Shown here: positions 1-3,819 of the stretch, in pieces
Layout: each line of letters opens with the position of its first letter
How positions within the stretch are numbered: the stretch's first letter is position 1
Notes under the pieces: generated by a model
What the model was told of the DNA's origin: nothing
Databases searched by the model: none
The model's input: the letters and a program-made list of their open reading frames with translations, nothing else
Assembly (NCBI GenBank): GCA_037439945.1
Contig: JBBIVA010000161.1
Location: forward strand, 1-5,886
Direction: 5' to 3'
DNA length: 5,886 bases
Source: CALEUX01 sp037439945
GTDB taxonomy: Bacteria; Bacteroidota; Bacteroidia; Bacteroidales; Marinilabiliaceae
Translations under genes and position numbers: made by a program

Positions 1-212
1 GTTTCATTTTCAATATTCAGACCAATTCTAAAATCATTTATTTTAATCCTGAAATATGTTTTATATCCAGTTAGCTTTTTAATATTCTTAATCTCGTTTA
101 CGTTTACTGCATTTTCAGCGTTTTGAATAGCCGTATCAATAGATTTCAGCAAATCAGTATCTTTCACCTTTTTAATATCACGTAAAAAGCTGGTTTTAAA
201 ATCGACTTTCAT
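1..212 (-). CDS. RelE/ParE-family toxin (TA module 1), 3' end outside the window
   Basis: The 70 visible residues begin MKVDFKTSFLRDIKK. They contain the pattern LTGYKTYFRIKINDFRIGL at residues 47-65, which matches the central beta strands of RelE/ParE toxins (a helical N-terminus, then 'K-L-x-G-x-x-x-Y-R-I-R-x-x-x-Y-R-I-G'). Known members are about 85-95 residues, so about 20 C-terminal residues are missing past the window edge. RelE-type toxins usually cut mRNA on the ribosome, whereas ParE members poison gyrase; which applies here cannot be told without the C-terminus. The ATG overlaps the stop codon of the upstream antitoxin as ATGA (4-nt overlap), so the pair is translationally coupled. 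It lies on the same strand as the phage early genes, unlike modules 2 and 3. Family assignment is by recognition of the pattern. Confidence 0.85.
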   Translation of the reverse strand, partial: MKVDFKTSFLRDIKKVKDTDLLKSIDTAIQNAENAVNVNEIKNIKKLTGYKTYFRIKINDFRIGLNIENE

Positions 213-406
213 TTACGAAGATATTTGTTTATGGTGTTTTTTGATACACTTTTAGTTTTCATCCCTTCACTAATGGCTTTGCCTAATGCTAAATCTTCTT
301 TTTCTTCATCATTTATTATCTTGGCATTTATATTAAGCCGTTTAAACATTTCAGAAATAAAAGCTAATTCTTTTTTGCTTTTTGGACGAACAATAATAGC
401 TTCCAT
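209..406 (-). CDS. Antitoxin of TA module 1
   Basis: This 65-residue protein starts MEAIIVRPKSKKELAFISEM. A TTG at 433 would extend it by nine residues, but the ATG at 404-406 is preferred: a -7 promoter box at 421-428 lies just upstream, and the related small antitoxin at 1326 begins the same way (METIVLKSNSKNDLKLI). The N-terminal half (residues 1-35) has the strand-helix-strand look of small Bacteroidota antitoxins. The C-terminal half (KEDLALGKAISEGMK, then SKNTINKYLRK) resembles the helical tail that wraps the partner toxin. The stop codon overlaps the toxin start by 4 nt. Such antitoxins normally neutralise the toxin and repress their own promoter; that is family knowledge and is not visible here. 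Confidence 0.82.
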   Translation of the reverse strand: MEAIIVRPKSKKELAFISEMFKRLNINAKIINDEEKEDLALGKAISEGMKTKSVSKNTINKYLRK

Positions 407-420
407 ATTGATTTTTTTTA

Positions 421-428
421 CAAAGTTA
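421..428 (-). promoter_or_regulatory. Bacteroidota -7 box for TA module 1
   Basis: On the minus strand the bases read TAACTTTG, an exact match to TAnnTTTG, the -7 element used by the Bacteroidota primary sigma factor. It is 14 bp before the antitoxin ATG, so a start about 7 bp downstream of the box would leave a leader of only around 8 nt. The TAA of the upstream 72-residue gene is the first three bases of the box. No good -33 TTTG is seen. The same motif followed by GTnAAAA precedes TA module 3 and, with one base changed, the gene at 1114. Confidence 0.55.
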
Positions 429-644
429 TTCAAAATTTATTACTATTCCTGCGCCCCGTTGGTTTTCAAACCTGATTTTTACGTGTTTTACCGTGAAGTT
501 TTGCGGAATTTTGCAAAGCGATAGTATTAAATTGTCTAAATCGCTAAAATCTGTATTTTCGGGGTTGTGGTGTATGGAAATTGCACCGTTTTTTGACTGG
601 TAAACGGTGTTTGTTTGGCCGTTATTGGCAATATTTGTACTCAT
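426..644 (-). CDS. Hypothetical protein, 72 residues
   Basis: I do not recognise this family. The protein starts MSTNIANNGQTNTVYQSKNG and has an Asn/Thr-rich, probably disordered N-terminus (residues 1-20). A compact part follows, with ISIHHNPENTDFSDLDNLIL at about 22-41 and a beta-rich end, FTVKHVKIRFENQ and IVINFE. The mix of short strands and one helix suggests a small folded accessory protein, with no membrane segment and no metal-binding cysteine pairs. Its ATG at 642-644 is preceded by an A-rich leader and no Shine-Dalgarno motif, like the other minus-strand genes here. Upstream lies the repeat-bearing intergenic region 645-808. Its stop codon is built into the promoter of TA module 1. 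Confidence 0.72.
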   Translation of the reverse strand: MSTNIANNGQTNTVYQSKNGAISIHHNPENTDFSDLDNLILSLCKIPQNFTVKHVKIRFENQRGAGIVINFE

Positions 645-676
645 TTTTGCAAATTGTTTAAAAATTGGTTTAACTG

Positions 677-697
677 TTTGATAATTAACAATAACAA
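677..697 (+). repeat. Direct repeat copy 1 of the 645-808 region
   Basis: A 21-bp unit starting TTTGATAATTAACAATAAC. It matches the copy at 761-781 at 20 of 21 positions; the only difference is T for C at unit position 10. The two copies are 84 bp apart, start to start, which is eight helical turns at 10.5 bp per turn. Confidence 0.75.
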
Positions 698-711
698 TGC
701 GCCTTAATTGC

Positions 712-729
712 TTTTATTGTTGATTTTCA
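712..729 (-). repeat. Inverted copy of the 645-808 repeat
   Basis: The plus strand reads TTTTATTGTTGATTTTCA. The reverse complement of the corresponding part of copy 2 agrees at 16 of 18 positions. It sits between the two direct copies and could pair with either as RNA or extruded DNA, giving two mutually exclusive stems. Confidence 0.65.
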
Positions 730-760
730 GCATTATATAAAAATGATAATTTTTTAAATA

Positions 761-781
761 TTTGATAATCAACAATAACAA
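761..781 (+). repeat. Direct repeat copy 2 of the 645-808 region
   Basis: A 21-bp unit starting TTTGATAATCAACAATAAC, 20 of 21 identical to copy 1 at 677-697. It lies 28 bp from the end of the 91-residue gene and 117 bp upstream of the start of the 72-residue gene. Confidence 0.75.
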
Positions 782-808
782 AAAATACCGTTATTTGCTA
801 AATGTTGA

Positions 809-1084
809 TTACCTGCGTATTACAACTTCATCACTACCTGTTATAACCGAAATCAATTTTACAAGCTGGGTTACATTCTCGATAAAGGGAAGGGAAACAG
901 CCTGTTCCTGGTCGCAACTCATTTCGGGCAGTTGCACAATTACCGGACTAAAACCACCGGCAACGGGAATCAACTCAAGGTAATGGGTAACAAAATCACG
1001 CCAATAATGGCCGTTTTCATCTTTAAAAAAGTAGTTTTTTTGTAGTAAATCAACTGATAGTTTTTGGTTTTCGTTGTTGCTCAT
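809..1084 (-). CDS. Hypothetical protein, 91 residues
   Basis: Family not recognised. The protein begins MSNNENQKLSVDLLQKNYFF. A motif rich in aromatic and charged residues follows at about 18-37 (YFFKDENGHYWRDFVTHYLE), then a stretch LIPVAGGFSPVIVQLPEM at 38-55 that looks like a buried strand-turn-strand rather than a membrane segment. It ends in a helix and a basic tip (VVIRR). The first six codons and the leader are nearly identical to those of the 79-residue gene at 2876-3115 (MNTNEN against MSNNEN), although the rest of the proteins differ. Its start codon lies 8 bp from the outward-facing promoter box of the plus-strand gene at 1114. Probably an accessory gene of the phage early operon. 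Confidence 0.74.
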   Translation of the reverse strand: MSNNENQKLSVDLLQKNYFFKDENGHYWRDFVTHYLELIPVAGGFSPVIVQLPEMSCDQEQAVSLPFIENVTQLVKLISVITGSDEVVIRR

Positions 1085-1105
1085 ATTTTTGTAGCTTTGT
1101 AAAAA
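1068..1105 (+). repeat. 38-bp divergent start/promoter element, copy A
   Basis: 34 of 38 bases match copy B at 3099-3136 in the same orientation. The longest exact run is 13 bp (TCATATTTTTGTA). The element contains the first six codons and the leader of the minus-strand gene at 809-1084, and also the -7 box of the plus-strand cassette starting at 1114. Confidence 0.75.
1092..1099 (+). promoter_or_regulatory. Bacteroidota -7 box for the plus-strand cassette 1114-1869
   Basis: TAGCTTTG, an exact TAnnTTTG match. It is followed 14 bp later by the ATG of the 55-residue antitoxin-like gene. The expected start about 7 bp downstream would give a leader of around 7 nt. No clear -33 TTTG was found at the usual distance; the nearest is a TTG at 1074-1076, which is too close. 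It may drive the lone antitoxin and TA module 2 together. Confidence 0.55.
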
Positions 1106-1113
1106 ACGTTGTT

Positions 1114-1281
1114 ATGATATTAGAAATTAAAAAGCCAATTACTAAGGCTAAGATTGAAAAGATTAGAGAAAGGTTAGCAGGGATAAAAACGGCTAAAAAA
1201 GCCTTTAATCCGGCTAAATATGCAGGTAAAATAAATTGGGGCGGTGATGCTCTGGAAATTCAAAAAGCAATGCGCTTTTAA
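1114..1281 (+). CDS. Orphan antitoxin-like protein, 55 residues
   Basis: The protein reads MILEIKKPITKAKIEKIRER, then LAGIKTAKKAFNPAKYAGKI, then NWGGDALEIQKAMRF. The order of a short strand, a basic helix, and then 'K-F-N/D-x-x-K-Y-x-G-x-I/L-x-W-x-x-D-x-L-x-x-Q-x-x-x-R' resembles small Bacteroidota antitoxins that usually sit directly before a toxin gene. As I recall, such proteins often end in a longer tail of the type LRDEW; this one stops right after AMRF, so it may be shortened. No toxin of its own follows: the next gene, 44 bp downstream, is another complete antitoxin. It could be a remnant of a displaced module, an extra neutraliser for incoming toxins, or a third component of module 2. 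It is too short for usual length cut-offs and easily missed. Confidence 0.66.
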   Translation: MILEIKKPITKAKIEKIRERLAGIKTAKKAFNPAKYAGKINWGGDALEIQKAMRF

Positions 1282-1325
1282 TAGTGTTGTTTGTTGTTTC
1301 ATTTGTTGTAAATAAATTGAAAGTG

Positions 1326-1532
1326 ATGGAAACGATTGTCTTAAAAAGTAATTCAAAGAATGACCTGAAACTTATTGCCGAAATTGCTAAAAAGATGGGT
1401 GTAACGGTGGTGAAAAAAACCGCCGTTCCTTCAATTATGGACGAATTAGAGCAAAGTTTAAAAGAGGTCAAACTTATGAAAGATGGAAAACTGAAAAAAA
1501 ACCCTTTAAGTGATTTGTTAAATGATAAATAG
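1326..1532 (+). CDS. Antitoxin of TA module 2
   Basis: A 68-residue protein starting METIVLKSNSKNDLKLIAEI. The ATG at 1326 is preferred over an upstream TTG at 1284, because it gives the typical antitoxin N-terminus and matches the start of the module 1 antitoxin. Residues 1-32 form a predicted strand-helix-strand. Residues 36-68 are a charged helical tail (IMDELEQSLKEVKLMKDGKL) ending SDLLNDK. From residue 41 to the end the tail aligns without gaps to the last 28 residues of the module 3 antitoxin, with 12 identities including KEVK, a shared M and G, and LLN. The N-termini of the two are unlike. The stop overlaps the toxin start by 11 nt, as in module 3. The role is to bind and neutralise the toxin encoded next (family knowledge). 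Confidence 0.86.
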   Translation: METIVLKSNSKNDLKLIAEIAKKMGVTVVKKTAVPSIMDELEQSLKEVKLMKDGKLKKNPLSDLLNDK

Positions 1533-1869
1533 AGTTTTCAGAACATCAATTTTTGATAATAGGTATAACCGATTTTCAAAAAAATTCCGTTCGCTAAAAA
1601 GTGATTTAACCCAACTTGAAGCTGAACTAAAAATTAACCCGATAAAAGGTGAACCGCTTGGTAATAGCCTTTACAAAATAAGACTTGCAAACAAGGATAA
1701 AAACAAGGGCAAAAGTGCCGGTTATCGGGTTGTAACCTATCTGGTTGACGAAAGTAATTCATTGGATATTTATTTGTTAATTATTTACGATAAATCAGAG
1801 GAAAGCAGCATTAAAAAACCTGTTTTGCTTAAAATGGTTAAAGATTTGTTCGGTTATTTAAACACATAG
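1522..1869 (+). CDS. RelE/HigB-type toxin of TA module 2
   Basis: A 115-residue protein with two N-terminal helices (about 14-38), then NPIKGEPLGNSLYKIRLA at 39-56. The family signature follows: GKSAGYRVVTY at 63-73, then IYLLIIYDKSEESSI at 83-97. These match the 'K-x-R-x-(x)n-G-K-S-G-G-x-R-V-I' and 'I-Y-x-K-x-E' blocks of HigB/RelE-like type II toxins, which cut mRNA in the ribosome; basic residues around the GKSxG loop are the usual contributors. The second G of the loop is A here, a mild change. It is homologous to the module 3 toxin over nearly its whole length. The start codon lies inside the last codons of the antitoxin (11-nt overlap). Its stop codon directly abuts the stop of the convergent gene at 1870, with no base between. 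Confidence 0.88.
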   Translation: MINRVFRTSIFDNRYNRFSKKFRSLKSDLTQLEAELKINPIKGEPLGNSLYKIRLANKDKNKGKSAGYRVVTYLVDESNSLDIYLLIIYDKSEESSIKKPVLLKMVKDLFGYLNT

Positions 1870-2130
1870 CTACAATTCGTTAAATTCCTGTACTGCTTTA
1901 TCAAGGTTTGCCTTAATCTCTGTTTTAAGAACCTGTATAAGTTTCTGGCTTAATCCAAAGGGTAAAAGCTGTTTTTCCCGGCCACCTTCATAATCATCGT
2001 ATTCAATAATTATCCAGGGGTTCATAGATGCTTCTTTTGTATCGGGCCACTCAAAGCAATGAAGGGCTTCGGTTAACTTTTTGATTTTCTGATTAAGTTC
2101 GTTGGCTTTTTGTAAGGTTGTTACGTCCAT
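1870..2130 (-). CDS. Hypothetical protein, 86 residues, helix-strand-helix
   Basis: Family not recognised. The N-terminus MDVTTLQKANELNQKIKKLT is an amphipathic helix with heptad spacing (about 4-24). A beta-like segment with aromatic and acidic residues follows (PWIIIEYDDYEGG, 38-50). The C-terminus SQKLIQVLKTEIKANLDKAV is a second long helix. The layout suggests a small dimerising cytoplasmic protein. There is no signal peptide or membrane segment. It lies in the minus-strand series between two plus-strand cassettes. The ATG at 2128-2130 is 53 bp from the divergent ATG at 2184. Start and length are well supported because the frame is uninterrupted and no other start codon precedes it closely. 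Confidence 0.78.
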   Translation of the reverse strand: MDVTTLQKANELNQKIKKLTEALHCFEWPDTKEASMNPWIIIEYDDYEGGREKQLLPFGLSQKLIQVLKTEIKANLDKAVQEFNEL

Positions 2131-2183
2131 AGTGATATTTTTTAAATGGTTAATTTTTTCTTTTTTTGTTAAAAACTAAAATC

Positions 2184-2420
2184 ATGGAAAACGAAACTGA
2201 TTTAGAACTGATAAAACGGCTTTATTCCGAAAAGAGCGAACGTGAAACAAGGCGCAGAAAGGAACAAAAAGAGCGTGAATATCAGCATTTAATACTCGAT
2301 GTTGATTTATTAAAGTTTCATTATAAATACCGTTGGATTCCGCTCATTGTGTCGGTTGTAGGTTTGGGTTTGAGCGTTATTGCTCTGGCTTTGAGCCTTG
2401 CTTCGTTTTTGTATAAGTAA
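2184..2420 (+). CDS. Small single-pass membrane protein, 78 residues
   Basis: The ATG at 2184 is chosen over a TTG six codons upstream. Residues 1-35 are highly charged (acidic start MENETDLE, then ERETRRRKEQKEREYQ) and probably form a cytoplasmic helix. Residues 51-76 are one hydrophobic segment, WIPLIVSVVGLGLSVIALAL followed by SLASFLY, with a Trp and basic residues at its start (KYRWIP). It should be a tail-anchored inner-membrane protein with a soluble coiled helix. This gene stands alone on the plus strand within a minus-strand series, and its last 111 bp overlap the end of the gene at 2310-2600. In phages such lone membrane proteins are sometimes superinfection-exclusion factors, but nothing in the sequence proves that. 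No TAnnTTTG box was seen between 2131 and 2183. Confidence 0.68.
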   Translation: MENETDLELIKRLYSEKSERETRRRKEQKEREYQHLILDVDLLKFHYKYRWIPLIVSVVGLGLSVIALALSLASFLYK

Positions 2421-2600
2421 ATTAGCCGCAATAACCAAGGCCACCAAAGCAATAAGCATAATGGCCACCATGTAACCAAAACAGCCCAATGATTGGCCAA
2501 ATGTCATTCGTTCGCCAAAGAAAACCACCGGTTTTTTCATGGCATATTGGCGCAACTCTTTGTTGGTTGCCAATGTTTTAACTGTTTGGTGCAGCTTCAT
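2310..2600 (-). CDS. Small membrane protein, 96 residues, overlapping the plus-strand gene
   Basis: The protein starts MKLHQTVKTLATNKELRQYA and has a basic stretch (MKKPVVFFGERMTFGQS). One hydrophobic segment lies at about 38-63 (LGCFGYMVAIMLIALVALVI, then AANLL). A polar Gln/Asn/Arg-rich tail from residue 64 contains no obvious domain. Residues 61-96 are antisense to the coding part of the membrane protein at 2184-2420. Such a polar tail is what antisense reading of a hydrophobic segment tends to give, so it may be a late addition after the neighbour was inserted, or readthrough past a lost stop. The ATG lies within the last codons of the upstream gene (23-nt overlap), which supports real translation of the N-terminal part. 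Function unknown. Confidence 0.68.
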   Translation of the reverse strand: MKLHQTVKTLATNKELRQYAMKKPVVFFGERMTFGQSLGCFGYMVAIMLIALVALVIAANLLIQKRSKAQSQSNNAQTQTYNRHNERNPTVFIMKL

Positions 2601-2862
2601 AATTTTTGTTTATCATTAAATTGTTATCCTGGTAAGCAAATATTTGAATTTCGTAACCGTTGGCTACTTTTCGTATATTATCGGCTCTAAACTCTAATGT
2701 GTAGCGTTCATTGTATGCTGTTTTTGAAAGTATAATATCATCAAAGTCGGGTACAAAAACTACTATGCTTACATTTGATTTACGTACAAGTTTTGCGCCT
2801 TCAAGTGTTGCACCTTCTTTCTGGTTCGTTTCCAGGAACCAATTAAATACATCTAATTTCAT
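2578..2862 (-). CDS. Hypothetical protein, 94 residues
   Basis: Family not recognised. I place the start at the ATG at 2860-2862 (MKLDVFNWFLETNQKEGATL), which leaves a 13-bp gap after the upstream stop. Two earlier in-frame ATGs (2895 and 2916) would add 11 or 18 residues and overlap the upstream gene by 20 or 41 nt. After an N-terminal helix the protein is mostly strands: KLVRKSNVSIVVFVPDFDDI at 25-43, RYTLEFRADN at 53-62 and GYEIQIFAYQ at 69-78. This suggests a small beta or alpha/beta fold. There is no membrane segment. The end overlaps the start of the membrane-protein gene by 23 nt, so the two are probably co-translated. Confidence 0.74.
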   Translation of the reverse strand: MKLDVFNWFLETNQKEGATLEGAKLVRKSNVSIVVFVPDFDDIILSKTAYNERYTLEFRADNIRKVANGYEIQIFAYQDNNLMINKNYEAAPNS

Positions 2863-2875
2863 GACAGTTTGGTTT

Positions 2876-3115
2876 TTATCGGTAATTACGTACATCGCAG
2901 TTAAATTTATATACATTGTTTAAAATAAGCTGGTTAGGGTGTTTTGTTTTGACTATTTCGGCCAGCTTTGTAAGTTCACAAATGGCATTATCAATTTGTT
3001 CGGGCATTTCGTGGGTGTTGAGCGTTTGCACCGACCAGGTTAATTGCGCCAGTATTGTATGAATCCGGTCAAGGGATATTTGGGCCATACGTGCGGTGTT
3101 TTCGTTGGTGTTCAT
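2876..3115 (-). CDS. Hypothetical helical protein, 79 residues
   Basis: Family not recognised. It begins MNTNENTARMAQISLDRIHT and is mostly helical: about 8-33 (DRIHTILAQLTWSVQTL) and 38-57 (EQIDNAICELTKLAEIVKTK), then a short polar tail ending CDVRNYR. Two amphipathic helices suggest a helical hairpin that dimerises or binds a partner. Its first six codons and leader lie in a 38-bp element repeated at 1068-1105, where they begin the 91-residue gene. The start codon is 8 bp from the outward promoter box at 3123. It probably belongs to the early minus-strand operon. Confidence 0.76.
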   Translation of the reverse strand: MNTNENTARMAQISLDRIHTILAQLTWSVQTLNTHEMPEQIDNAICELTKLAEIVKTKHPNQLILNNVYKFNCDVRNYR

Positions 3116-3136
3116 ATTTTTGTAACTTTGTGAAAA
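3099..3136 (+). repeat. 38-bp divergent start/promoter element, copy B
   Basis: 34 of 38 bases match copy A at 1068-1105. Shared parts are TTTTCGTTG, then TCATATTTTTGTA and CTTTGT followed by an A-run. It encodes MNTNEN on the minus strand and carries a TAnnTTTG box on the plus strand. Confidence 0.75.
3123..3130 (+). promoter_or_regulatory. Bacteroidota -7 box for TA module 3
   Basis: TAACTTTG, an exact TAnnTTTG match, 36 bp before the antitoxin ATG at 3167. A leader of about 30 nt is expected. No -33 TTTG at the standard distance was seen. The box sequence is identical to that of TA module 1. Confidence 0.55.
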
Positions 3137-3166
3137 GTGAATTAATTACTAAAAGCATTTTAAAAG

Positions 3167-3454
3167 ATGAAATACATTGTAACCATTAATGAGCGCACGG
3201 CTAAGGGGAAAGCGTTGAGCGCATTTTTAAAGGCCGATGGAGTTGAAATGAAACCATTAAAAAGCCTTAACGAGCTAAACGATGAACTATTGGCTGAAAA
3301 AAAAGCCAAAAGTTCTAAGCTGGGTGCAACGCCACGAAAAAAGAAACTTTCTAAAGCTGAAAAAGACTTTATAGAGGGCATGAAAGAAGTTAAGGAAATG
3401 TTGGAGGGTAAGCGCAAACTTAAAACTATTGATGAATTGCTTAATGAAAAATAA
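3167..3454 (+). CDS. Antitoxin of TA module 3
   Basis: A 95-residue protein. The N-terminal part MKYIVTINERTAKGKALSAF (residues 1-30) is a strand followed by a helix, the usual start of small Bacteroidota antitoxins. A Lys-rich linker with KLGATPRKKKLSKAEK lies at 51-66. The helical tail DFIEGMKEVKEMLEGKRKLK at 67-86 ends ELLNEK. This tail aligns with the tail of the module 2 antitoxin, while the front halves differ in sequence and length. The stop overlaps the toxin start by 11 nt (ATGAAAAATAA). The upstream -7 box at 3123 points to independent expression from within the opposing phage operon. Family role: neutralises the next gene's toxin and probably autoregulates. Confidence 0.87.
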   Translation: MKYIVTINERTAKGKALSAFLKADGVEMKPLKSLNELNDELLAEKKAKSSKLGATPRKKKLSKAEKDFIEGMKEVKEMLEGKRKLKTIDELLNEK

Positions 3455-3794
3455 TATCTCCTTTAATAATACCTGGGTTTTTGAAAAAGAATTAAAGCGG
3501 TTGCAAAAAAAATACCCTTCTATACGTACCGACTTATTGTCTTTGATAGAAAAAATCCGATTAAATCCCATACAAGGGGTAGATATGGGGCATAACATAC
3601 GGAAAATTCGTCTTTCAATTACATCAAAAGGCAAAGGTAAAAGCGGAGGGGCCAGAGTTATAACCTTTAATTTGCTTACCAATGTATTAAACCAAAAAGT
3701 TGTTTTTGTTTCCATATACGATAAAAGCGAAAAGAGCAATTTAACTGTGTCGTTTATTATTTCGGTGCTTAAAAACGAAGGGTTTATTAAGTAA
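3444..3794 (+). CDS. RelE/HigB-type toxin of TA module 3
   Basis: A 116-residue protein. The ATG at 3444 is chosen over upstream in-frame ATGs (3429, 3432) because it reproduces exactly the 11-nt antitoxin/toxin overlap of module 2. Residues 11-39 are two helices (WVFEKELKRLQKKYPSIRTD). NPIQGVDMGHNIRKIRLS lies at 41-58, the loop GKGKSGGARVITF at 63-75 and VFVSIYDKSEKSNLT at 87-101. The GKSGGxR and IYxKxE blocks are the clearest HigB/RelE signatures in the window, so type II mRNA-cleaving toxin is a strong family call. It differs from the module 2 toxin in most surface positions but keeps the same block order. It is convergent with the gene at 3820, with 25 bp between the stops and no terminator-like hairpin. 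Confidence 0.9.
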   Translation: MKNNISFNNTWVFEKELKRLQKKYPSIRTDLLSLIEKIRLNPIQGVDMGHNIRKIRLSITSKGKGKSGGARVITFNLLTNVLNQKVVFVSIYDKSEKSNLTVSFIISVLKNEGFIK

Positions 3795-3819
3795 TTTAAG
3801 TATGCCATTTTATTAGTTT

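Larger units (their letters stand above)
645..808. other. 164-bp AT-rich intergenic region with three related repeats
   Basis: This is the largest non-coding gap in the window, between the minus-strand genes ending at 809 and starting at 644. An open frame crosses its right end on the plus strand but needs a TTG start inside a repeat and runs antisense to the 91-residue gene, so I leave it non-coding. The region holds two direct copies and one inverted copy of a roughly 20-bp motif (677-697, 761-781, and 712-729 inverted). No exact TAnnTTTG box or terminator hairpin with a U-run was found. It could be an operator, a leader with alternative stems or an iteron set; the sequence does not decide. 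Confidence 0.6.

Noticed and set aside
225..524. A 99-codon plus-strand open frame with a hydrophobic stretch.
   Set aside because: It lies opposite the module 1 antitoxin and the 72-residue gene, and its hydrophobicity comes from antisense Lys/Glu codons.
815..825. GCGTATTACAA, shared with the operator-like repeat at 5434-5444.
   Set aside because: It is only half of the inverted repeat and lies in the coding end of the 91-residue gene; an 11-bp match in AT-rich DNA may be chance.
762..983. A plus-strand open frame of 73 codons.
   Set aside because: It needs a TTG start inside a repeat and runs opposite the better-supported 91-residue gene.
2359..2366. TAGGTTTG on the plus strand inside the membrane-protein gene.
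   Set aside because: No gene start follows on the plus strand; the match is explained by Val-Gly-Leu codons.
3287..3808. A 173-codon open frame on the minus strand opposite TA module 3.
   Set aside because: It is the antisense of two well-supported Lys-rich genes, giving a Phe/Leu/Ser-rich sequence with no recognisable domain; such long antisense frames are expected opposite A-rich codons.
3795..3819. A possible bidirectional terminator between convergent genes.
   Set aside because: The 25 bp contain no stable inverted repeat followed by a T-run.
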